Source of the DNA: Entophlyctis helioformis
Taxonomy: Eukaryota; Chytridiomycota; Chytridiomycetes; Chytridiales; Chytriomycetaceae
Direction: 5' to 3'
Assembly (NCBI GenBank): GCA_025526915.1
Contig: JAHLKH010000307.1
Coordinates: forward strand, 1-22,057
Length of the DNA stretch: 22,057 nt
Program-made: the position numbers and the translations under genes
Notes under the pieces: model-generated
Databases searched by the model: none
Told to the model about the DNA's origin: nothing
Seen by the model: the letters and a program-made list of their open reading frames with translations, nothing else
Shown: in pieces, positions 8,240 through 17,211 of the stretch
Position numbering within the stretch: the first letter of the stretch is position 1
Layout of the letters: every line of letters starts with the position of its first letter

Positions 8240-11148
8240 ATGTCAAGTCCCCAGCAGCCCGCGGCCGCTGCTCCTGCGCCCGCACCTGCAGCAGCAGCTG
8301 GAGCAGCTGGAGCACCTGCGGCTGGAGCAGCAGCAGCTGGCGGGTCCGGTCTGCCACCCGTGCTGGATGACCTCACCAAAAAGACCATCGACATTCTTGG
8401 ACGCATCATCAAGAAGCCTCCCCTAACACAGAAGCTGCTCGCCAAGCCGCCCTTTCGGTATCTACACGATATCTTCTCGGAGCTCGTCCGCACCTGTCCG
8501 TTTGCAGTTGGCCTGTATACAGAGGCCGAGATGAACTCTGAGAACGTAAAGGTCTGTGGCAGCATTGTCTGGCTTGCATGGTGGCTGCCATCCGCCCTCC
8601 TTGCCATGCTCGAGGGATACAGTCCAACCAAAGGCTGGCAGGCTTCCCCACTCCGATGTGCCTGATAGTCTTGGCGAGGCAGCCGGTTTGTTTGTCGCGA
8701 CTTGCCCGACGCGACTGAAGCACGCGATTTCATGGCCATTGCCCCACCGCGCCTTGGTCATGTCCGACATCAACCTGACGCTGACGTTGTTGCGTTGTCT
8801 GCTCCCCTTTGAATGGACAACAGGAAAAAGAAGCCAAGGTTGCCTACTTGCTCAAGATGATCGACTGTGTTGGTACGTCTGCTGTTGTCGCTTGATATTC
8901 ACCCTGCCATCCTTCTTGCTTGCAGTGCCCTCACCGCCATGCAACCCACTCCTCTTACATCCGCAAGGCATTGCAACCGGACTCGAGATTCGTGCCAATC
9001 CTCTCAAGATTGTTGCCGGTCTGGAGCCAGAAGAGACCAACGCGCTGCTGCAGCTCATTGGGAAAGTCATTCTGAAGAAAGTCGACACCACGAATGCGGT
9101 TGCCAAAGTACTTGCTGGCGAGCACCAAAAGTCCAAGGGTCTGGCGGCGCCAGGAGCGTCTGGAACGGGCACCTCGTCAACACAGCTGGCGCAGGCTGCC
9201 TCCACTGCTGCTGCTCCAGCCGCCAAACCTGCGGCAGCCGCTGCTTCTAGTCAACCAGCAGACACGTCCAAGCAGCAGGCGTAAGCCGCAGTTGATTGCG
9301 CTTTCTGATGGCTATTAGTATGTCTGGCTCACAACTCTCGCATCGTCTACCGCATCCCATAGAAAACCCACTGCTGTGCAAGAAGGAGCCCGCAAAGATG
9401 GGTCCAATTCAAATATCAGAGACGCGTCTGCAGCCAAGGCGACACCACCTGCCGACAAGCCAGCGTCTGCCGCACCGCCACCGGCAGCAGCAACGGCTTC
9501 AGCAACGGCAGCATCAGCGACAACAACGGCGGCGGCGGCGGCATCGCCTCCACAGCAATCCCAGCCTTCGAAGCAGGCTGCGCCTGCCGCATCAACACAA
9601 CCGCCGGCACCGTCTGCAGCACCTGTCTCGGCTTCTGCAACATCCAATCAGACTGCTGCTTCTGCCGCCGCCGCCGCCGCTGGTCTGCCTCCCAAGCCAG
9701 GAACGGCAGCGACCAAAGATGCAGGTGCCAAGCCGCCGCCAGCACAGGCAGCACCGCAAGCGGCACAACAGCAACAACAGCCGCCGCCGTCTAATCTGGC
9801 TTCAAAGGACACCAACAAGCCAGGATCTGTCACCGAGATTGACCAATCCGAAGTGCCCGTCGACACATCCGGTATGTGTCGGCGAACGCTAGTTGGAGGA
9901 AGCTGCTCTGTAACTGACGCGTCTTGCGGCGTGTTTGCAGACTCGGCCGGCTCGGGCGATGCCGACGGTCAAAGCGACCCACGCTACCCACAGGCAAAGC
10001 GACGGGAGCGACCCATCAGCGCACGCCTTCCGCCGCCTAAGCAACGACCGGCAGAAGTGGCGTCAGAAGAAGTGCCATCGTGAGTCGTCGTGCATGCTTC
10101 TTGCGAACGAGTCAATGTGCTCTGACTCTATGGACACAGGAACATGCCGGCCATCATTACCGACGGCCATCGCAAAGATGACGAGGATGACGAGTTTGTC
10201 GTGCGTGCTGTGGCAGCACTCAATGCGGTGAGACCCAGCTTCTTGGCCGACTATTTGATTCGCTCAGCGTGTTAACATCATAGCCATTCCATCATGTGGC
10301 GATGCAACAGGCACCCGAAGCGAGCGGAGCCGCTCCCAGGATGGACGAGAAGCACGGTAATCATTTCGCAAATGACCCTGCACTCTTTCCGGCCACATGT
10401 TAACATAACCAACGCGATTCTCCTCAGGCGGTCTTGTGCAAAAGATTCTGCAGACCAAGAAAGACCTCGAGGGCTCTGCAGCAGCAGGCGAAGAAGGCGA
10501 TGACCAGAAACGCGCCACGACAGCGCTGATGCCGAGCAAAGAATCCAAACCGGCAGCACTCAAGGAGATTGAAGCGCTGCGCGAGTCGATACAGATGCTG
10601 TGCCAGAACACGAACCCGCTCGGCAAGACAATGGACTACATGCAGGAAGACGTGGATAGTATGAACAAGGAGCTCGAGTTGTGGCGGAAGGAGTGTGCGA
10701 GCTTCAAGCTGCGGCTTGATGACGAGATGAAGTGCGGCGGTTGCGGTGCTCGCAATGTGTTGCTTTGGCTGGATTGTGCTTGCTGACACGACTGTCGTTG
10801 GATTGGCAGGACGACGTACTCTTCGCTGACGCCGCTAGAGGCTCAGTTGAAGCAGATTGATGAAAGCATCGAGGAGCAGGTAGGCGGCCATCTTGCTTGG
10901 AGTGGCCATGGTTTCGCTGCGCAAACTGACCGGCCTTGCTCGCATGCGTGTACTCGTTGGATCGGTCATGGTCAGCTCGAAAAGATTGGCAATGCCAAGT
11001 CCATGATCCTGCAGGCAAGTTGGAGACAATGCAGGCATGGTTTGAACTGCGCATTCAACCGACTGACTTGCAATGACTGCCTGTTGATCAGAACGATGCG
11101 GCCATCCAGAAGATCCTCCGCGGCATCACCACGGCCAACAAGCAATAG
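8240..11148 (+). CDS. IFT54: Intraflagellar transport protein IFT54 (TRAF3IP1/MIP-T3)
   Basis: Eleven exons give 650 residues: 8240-8551, 8824-8872, 8968-9280, 9363-9871, 9941-10079, 10140-10227, 10284-10356, 10428-10731, 10810-10879, 10976-11014, 11092-11148. After an Ala/Pro-rich start, residues 40-170 form the IFT54 calponin-homology-like domain (KPPLTQKLLAKPPFRYLHDI, NPLKIVAGLEPEETNALLQL), which binds tubulin. An Ala/Pro/Gln linker follows, then the conserved KRRERPISARLPPPKQR and DDEDDEFVVRA segments. The C-terminal coiled coil (KHGGLVQKILQTKKD, NPLGKTMDYMQEDVDSM, NDAAIQKILRGI) anchors the protein in the IFT-B complex via IFT20. Length is close to the human protein (about 690). The intron after 11014 begins GC. 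Exon 7 could instead start at 10312; both keep frame. Cytoplasm and cilium. Confidence 0.96.
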
Positions 11149-11232
11149 AAGCCGACAAATGAAAGCCCATGCGTGCGATTGCTGCCTGTCCTGAGTTGCT
11201 GGCCAGGAATGCCGGCTCAGAAGGTGCCTTGG

Positions 11233-11244
11233 AAGCATAAAAAC
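11233..11244 (+). promoter_or_regulatory. Possible TATA-like element of the RecQ4 gene
   Basis: AAGCATAAAAACG lies about 60 bp before the ATG at 11301, within the 152-bp gap after the IFT54 stop. It is the only A/T-rich TATA-like stretch in that gap. Support is limited to position and sequence. Confidence 0.35.
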
Positions 11245-11300
11245 GCTGGCGTCTTACGCCGATTCCGATTCCGGACATTGGCGGTTGAGCACAAGCACAC

Positions 11301-14300
11301 ATGGACGACCTGCAGTCGCGCATCGCCAAAGTCAAGGCGAAGCTCGAGGACTGGAAGGCCCGCTTCGAGCTCAAGTACGGCTGCAAGCCCAAGGAGAGCG
11401 ACATCCGCAACAACGAGGCAGTCGGTGCGCTTCTGGTGCTGTCGCTGTGCATCTGCCTGCATGTCCGCATCTGTCGGCATGTCTGTACTGGTCCTGCATG
11501 GTTGCTGATCCGGCCATGGCCTGCATGTGTATGTGTATGTGTGTATGTGTGTGTGTGCACAGCAAAGGCATACAGCAAGTACAAGGAGCTCAAGCAGCGC
11601 ATCAAAGAGTCTGCGCTGCAACAGCCGGCCCTCGGTGCCCATCCCGCCCAGCACCATCGGACACGGCCACCGCCTCATGCTCCGACGCCAATACTACCAA
11701 CGACAACAACGAACTCGACCGCCACAGACCGCCAACAGCACCGATCAGAGACCAGCAGGCCGCCCGTCGAGTTCATCCGCTCGCCATTCGCCTCACGCAT
11801 CAGCGTGCTGTCATCGCCTGCCAAGCAGCCGCTCCTATACCCCATGCCACCAGCGCATGCAGCGGCAGCCTTGACATCGCCGTCGCCTCGACGCTCGGCC
11901 GTTCAGCGCGACGATGCAATCTTCAAGACGCCGACGTCAGGCAGACGTGCCGCAGCAAGCCGCAATGGCACGGGCGGCATGGAGCAGTCGCCCTTCAAGT
12001 CGCCGCTTGGGTCACGCACTAGATCTGGCAGCCAGCGTCGTCTTGCGTTTCCTGGATCGGGATCGCTCGTTGCAGGATCGGCGCCAAAGTCACAGTCGCC
12101 CGCACCATGCATTCGCTGTCGGCCGCAGAGTCGGCTGAGACGGACACCGAGTGCGAGTGGATCGGCCCAACGCCAAAGAAAGTCGGCCGGTTCCAACTCG
12201 ACCTTGGATCAACGGCCGATGAGCGTGAGGATGAACGTGGAGGCGATGACGGCAAGCGCGACAGAGACATCGGCCCGCTCCACCAGCCGTTCTTGGCGCG
12301 ACTCAAGCTTGCCCAAAAAGCAGCATCTTCTTTGGATGAAAGCAGCAAGCCTGTGTCTTCTGTGGCACCATCGTCGGCCAACCGTGCGCCGTCTGCCATG
12401 TCTGCTGATGCGACAAAGGCAAAGACGCGTGGACCACAGTCTATGAACAGACGCACAAACATTCTCAGCACGATCCCCGCCTTTTCCGCAACCACCCTCG
12501 TGTTCTCAGCATGGCAGCCAATGCAGCCATTGCTTCGGCGACTTCTTCTCAGCCAACTCCAGTCGCAACAACAACTGCCACGACTACCGAGTCTCCAGTC
12601 CCAGACGACGGCGTGTTTGGCGCGGTGCTCAACAAGCCTCATACAGATCGTGGCCGTCGCGTGAGCGATGTATATATTGACGATACAAATGACGCCGATC
12701 CCGCTGACACAAACGCAAAGGAGCTTGGCGCATCGGCCTCGCCTGACGATCCCAAGAACGACAAGTACAAGATTCGCAACCTGGTCGACAAGGAAGGTTC
12801 TGGTGTCCTCCTTCAGAAACGCGCCGTTCTCAAATCTCTCGACGGCGATTCCAACGTCTTATGCACGGCCTCAAGCATCAACTCGCATCTGCCGCTTTCC
12901 AAACAGCTGCCATCCTTTGCGTCATGGAACCGGTTCGCCGAGCCGCCTGCTGCCGCCCAGAGCCCCATCCATGGAGCAGTGGTGCGGCCACATGTCAATG
13001 TCATGTCTCGTACCCTCCGACGCGAGAGCTCCAAGACTCTGATCCTGCCGACCAACTACACGGATTTTCTGAGCGAGCACGAGCAGCGGGTGTTTGCAGA
13101 CGTTATCCGTGATATTGACGAGCGCAAAAAGCTGGAATGCGGGTCGGATGCGGTGCTGCCTGCCACGCAGCCGCCTGCAGACAGCCAACGTTGGCACGAT
13201 GAGCTTGGATGCAGTCGCTTCAGCGCAAGAGCAGCCATGCGACACGGCCGACTCCATGGATACTGGCATGCTGAATGCGACGACGGATGCTGCCATTGAT
13301 GCAATCGCCGTTCAGGTCGGCACTGTTGCCAGTGGCATGCCAGCGAAGCATACGAAACCAAAACGCGCAACGCCAGCATCGCGATCTACGGCAACTCGCT
13401 CGCGGCCACAACCAGCCGCAACAGCAGTCTCGCAGGCGGAAGTCGCACCAGCAACCGAGTCGGATGTCGATGATGATGTCAATGATGACGATGCACCAGC
13501 CGTACCAAAACCGACCGTGGCGCGAGCCAGAGCCACACATCGTCATATCAAGGCCATGTCCGACTCTGATCAAAGCGACGCATACATGTCTGACAGCCAG
13601 GAGCAGAGCGACCGTGATCATGACCACCACGATGCCCAAGATGCACCAACCGATGAGAGTGCCGAGAAGGGCAACCAGCCAGAAGCTGATGCACTGCACG
13701 ACGTGCCGACTGCTAAGAAACGCAAAGCTCCATCAACAGCAGCAACAGCTCGAAAGGCACCCACCAAGAAGACAAAGGCGACGCAGCCACTTCTGGCTCG
13801 CCTAGACTGGCCAGCAGCAATTTCCACGCCTACAAGATCAAGAGCAAACCGGGAGGAGGAGGCACTGGCAGCAAGAGTTCAAAGCCTGCCAGCTCTTCAT
13901 CTCGGTTTGGCCGTCGGTCGACGCGCGGCGAGCAAGACACGGTCTCCCGTGGCCGCAACGCCTTTGGCGAGCTTGAACAGATCGAGTCTGTCCCCAAAGG
14001 CGGTGACGCCATCCTCGGCGTTTCGGACATTGCGAGCCCATCTCTTGATACTGCGGCCGAGTTTGTGTTTGCCGACGCGGCGGCAGCATCCGACACGTGT
14101 GTTTGTGTAGCGGACCCTGCGACCGGCAATGCGGTGTTTGTTGATTTGGAGGCCGCCATGAAGCGGCTGACGGGCATTGAGGCGTTCCGGCCAGGACAGC
14201 GCGAGGCCGTTGAACGCACGGTGCTGGGCAAAAGTACCATGCTAGTGTTACCGACTGGTGGTGGCAAGTCGCTGTGCTACCAGGTACCCGCATACGTGTT

Positions 14301-16931
14301 CCGATACCTTCCGTCTGGTGTGTCAGGCATCATGCTGGTTGTGTCGCCCACGATCTCTCTCATGCATGACCAGATGCGATGCCTGCCGTCTGGCCTGCGT
14401 GCGGCGTGTCTGTCCAGTGCACACCAATCTGTGCGTATCATGCTTGCACCCATCATTGTGATTTGGTATAGCCGACTGACATGTACATGTGACAGGCAAC
14501 GCTTGCGCGCAAGATCTATGCCAGTCTAGAGGCCAGACAAATAGACGTGCTGTTTGTTGCACCCGAGCGTCTGCAATCCGCATCGTTCATCGAGCTTGTT
14601 CGCGTGGGCAAGATCCCGCCTATCCGCGTAGCATGCATCGATGAGGCGCACTGCATGTCTGAATGGTCTCACAACTTCCGGTATGCTCGCCAACTGTCCT
14701 AATCGGCTCGCGGACTGCCGTTCAAATCTGACACTGCTGCGTGGCATGTATAGGACGTCGTATCTGCACTTGCCCCGCATACTGAGGAACGCAATGGGCG
14801 TCAAGTGCTTTCTTGCACTCACCGGCACTGCAACGACGCGCACAGCGACATCCATTTGCGATATGCTCGGTATTGATGCGGCCGAGGGGCTGATCACAGG
14901 ATCTGTACTGCGCGAGAACCTGCACATGTCTGTGTCGCGTGTTGTTGCCGATGAGAACAGGTAAGAGAGATAGAGAGAGGAGTGCACGCGACGGGCCACA
15001 CGTGCTCGCATACTCACACGCTGTGGTTGACAGGGAGGCTGCCCTGGTTGACCTGCTTCGCACACCAGCATATCGCGATCTGGATTCCATCATTGTGTAC
15101 ACCATGTTCCAGGTAGGGCTTTGGCTGTCCTTGAATATCAACCATGCATGGGCAGATACTGATCTGACAACGCCATGACCAATCAGGCACAAGCCGACCA
15201 TCTTGCACAGTACCTGCGAGTACGAGACATGGACGCCGACAGCTACCACGCCGGAAAACCACCGGAACAGCGCGACTACGTGCAGTCTCGCTTCCTTCTG
15301 GGCAAGCTGCGCATCATTGTTGCCACGGTCGCTTTCGGTCTCGGCATCAACAAGGCCAACGTGCGGTCCGTCATCCATTATGCCATGCCCAAGTCGCTCG
15401 AAGACTATACGCAAGAGATGGGCCGATCTGGACGCGACGGCGGCATAGCTCTGTGCCACTTGTTCCTGTCGCAGGCCGACTACGTGCGCCAGCGCAGTTT
15501 TGTGTTCTCTGACGGGATCGATGAGGGCGGTGTGTGGCGGCTTCTGCGGGCCGTGTTTGCTGGCGAGGTTGTGGGAAACGCAAACGGCAAACGCAAGGGA
15601 TCAACGAGTCGTGCTGGGAAGAGCGGAGATGCAGGCGATCGCACCAAGCGCGTTGTGATGCCGGTCGATGAGCTGGAAGTCGAGCTCGATGCCAAGGAGA
15701 CTGTGATTGCAACTCTGTTGAGCTACATTGAGCTCAGCAGTGCCAGCATGCCGCCCATCAAGACGATGCCGAGTAAGAGTCGCCGTGCTGTTGGCTGGCT
15801 TGTGCAGTCTGGCTGAGCTGACAAGCGTACCTATGCATAGCATTGAATGCGACACACACCATCTATGGCAGCCGACCCAAGCTGGATGCGCTTGCAGAGA
15901 CATCCGATCTGGTGCGAGCCATCCTGACACTCGGCAGCTCAGTCCGCTACGGCTTCGAGTTTGACACTCTGACCGTAAGCCATCCTTGCCTCACAGCCTC
16001 ATCATGGCGAGCACACAGCTCACCAGCACGCTCACGCCAGGTTGCCCAATCCATCGGCATGGAGCCGCAAGATCTCGTATCCCAGCTCTGGCGTCTCCAA
16101 TCCGACAAGCAGCTCAAGTTTTCTGGCACCAACCGGGCTTTCCACATTCTGGTGCACCAAGACTGGACCACTCCCAACGACCGCCAAGCGTGGCTCGAGT
16201 CCATGCGAGACATGCTGACGGCCAAAATGTCAACCCTTGAGACCGCCTCGGTGCGCAAGCTCGACTCGTTTTACGCGACGCTGTACTCGGTGGCATCGGA
16301 CTCGCTGCTTGATGGTGTTGAGGAGGCGCAGGCGGACGGCGTGTCTCCAACACAGCGCGTGCTGATGGACAAGATAGCCGAGTACTTTACCATTGGCGAC
16401 GAGGGAAGCGGCACAGCGTCGATTGACTCCAAATGGGGATTCCGTGATCCCGAGCTTGTTGAGAAGCAGCGACTTGCGTGAGTGTTGCTTGCGTGGGTTG
16501 CCTGGTGTTGTTGGACGGCAGGAACTGATGCATACATGCAGCAAGATGAATGTCGAGATCTCCATCAAGGCGTTTGTCAAGGAAAACATTGGCCATGTCA
16601 TGTCAGGTTGGTGCCACGCGTGACTGGCTTGCTGTTGCGTCCATCCTCCAACCTCCTGACCGTTTCCAACACAGGACGTGCTGTTGCGCGCATCTTCCAC
16701 GGACTGTCCAGCCCAAAGTTCCCAGCACGCGACTGGTGAGCCATTCTGCATCGCGTCTGTCGACATGGGGCACTCGGCTGACATTCATGTGCGCTGCATA
16801 GGTCAAAGTCCAAGTATTGGAACATGTACCCGCACTTTAACTTCAAGGACCTCTCGCGGCTGGCCGACAAGGCGATCCTCGACTACAAGGCGAAACACGG
16901 CGCGAGATCGCAGTCTGCCCCGTCGCGCTAA
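11301..16931 (+). CDS. RECQL4: RecQ-like DNA helicase 4 with Sld2-type N-terminus
   Basis: N-terminal exons 11301-11424 and 11563 onward encode the Sld2/RecQ4 initiation domain ([20 protein letters not shown], then [14 protein letters not shown]). At about residue 220 comes an Sld2-like [16 protein letters not shown] motif. A long Ser/Ala/acidic linker follows. The helicase core opens near 14160 ([10 protein letters not shown]). It has Walker [13 protein letters not shown] (14248-14283), DEAH at 14640-14651 in [45 protein letters not shown] and motif [13 protein letters not shown] (15412-15444). The C-terminus carries the RecQ4-specific [20 protein letters not shown]. Firm exons: end at 14430, then 14496-14680, 14754-14960, 15034-15112, 15187-15772, 15841-15974, 16041-16477, 16542-16606, 16675-16735, 16802-16931. 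The family unwinds DNA 3' to 5' and helps start replication. Splicing between 12011 and 13840 is unsettled. Confidence 0.93.
11425..11562 (+). other. First intron of the RecQ4 gene, frame-neutral, with a TG microsatellite
   Basis: Donor GTGCGC at 11425, acceptor GTGCACAG at 11562. The intron is 138 nt (46 codons) with no stop in the host frame, so its retention would insert a Cys/Val-rich segment without breaking the protein. Removal fuses NNEAVA to [12 protein letters not shown], which restores the compact Sld2-type domain; this is the main evidence that it is spliced. Confidence 0.8.
11525..11558. repeat. TG-rich microsatellite in RecQ4 intron 1
   Basis: An interrupted (TG)n/(ATGTGTG)n run directly before the intron's 3' splice site. 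It stands in for the pyrimidine tract. Confidence 0.85.
12011..13840 (+). other. RecQ4 linker region with unresolved exon structure
   Basis: The coding frame moves at least four times here. Splice pairs that fit the phase are 12011-12075 (GTCACG...GTTGCAG), 12500-12552 (GTGTTC...TTCTCAG), 13153-13234 (GTGCTG...GAGCAG) and about 13659-13717 (GTGCCG...CTAAG). None has a strong donor, unlike the GTAAG/GTATG donors elsewhere in the gene. The encoded segments are low-complexity but plausible: an acidic [12 protein letters not shown] stretch, basic KKRKAP nuclear-localisation-like motifs and a Gly/Ser-rich segment before the helicase ([15 protein letters not shown]). Sequencing errors or real frame breaks cannot be excluded. 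Confidence 0.5.
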
Positions 16932-17120
16932 CCAAACCACCACGCTATTTCAACTTGCAACCCCTGATAAATGCGGCCCGATATTCATACAATTACCAAG
17001 CGTTTTGGAATTAAATTCGACCCGAGAGGCGACGGATGCAAGCCCACATATCACACGATGCAAGGTTCGAGTCAGCAACGAGCATGCAAGACAGGCGGGC
17101 GAGGCACATCCAACAAGGTC
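16932..17120. other. Gap between the convergent RecQ4 and Fanzor-like genes
   Basis: The two genes end tail to tail, 280 bp apart from stop to stop. This part has no open frame of note. It is richer in A/T than the flanks, with CTGATAAATG at about 16964-16973 as a weak polyadenylation-signal candidate for RecQ4. A GGTTCGAGTC at 17064-17073 looks like a tRNA T loop, but no cloverleaf forms around it. Confidence 0.5.
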
Positions 17121-17211
17121 TCACCTTCTATTGAAGTGACCCGTTAGGTCGATCGGGAGGTTCCCCGATTCAAATAGTTGGTAGACGTAGAAGTCAGTGC
17201 CCAAAGGCTTG
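17115..17211 (-). ncRNA. Candidate guide (omega) RNA or right end of the Fanzor-like element
   Basis: The first 97 bp past the stop codon contain two small stem-loops. At 17152-17169 ATCGGG pairs with CCCGAT around a 6-nt loop. At 17121-17139 TCAC.TTC pairs with GAAGTGA around a TATT loop with one bulged base. In TnpB and Fanzor loci the guide RNA starts near the end of the coding region and runs through a structured 3' end, with the guide read from DNA just outside the element. Position and structure fit; nothing here proves expression or the element boundary. A 3' UTR hairpin is the plain alternative. Confidence 0.3.

Noticed and set aside
8873..8934. Shorter IFT54 intron ending at CTTGCAG (about 8926)
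   Set aside because: It keeps frame but inserts 14 extra residues absent from IFT54. The acceptor at 8967 gives the exact spacing seen in human IFT54.
11301..12446. Uninterrupted 381-residue reading of the RecQ4 5' end
   Set aside because: It reads through intron 1 (Cys/Val-rich insert in the Sld2-type domain) and then leaves the frame that holds the GPTPKK motif.
17064..17073. GGTTCGAGTC, like a tRNA T loop
   Set aside because: Flanking bases do not form a T stem, and no D, anticodon or acceptor stems can be drawn on either strand.
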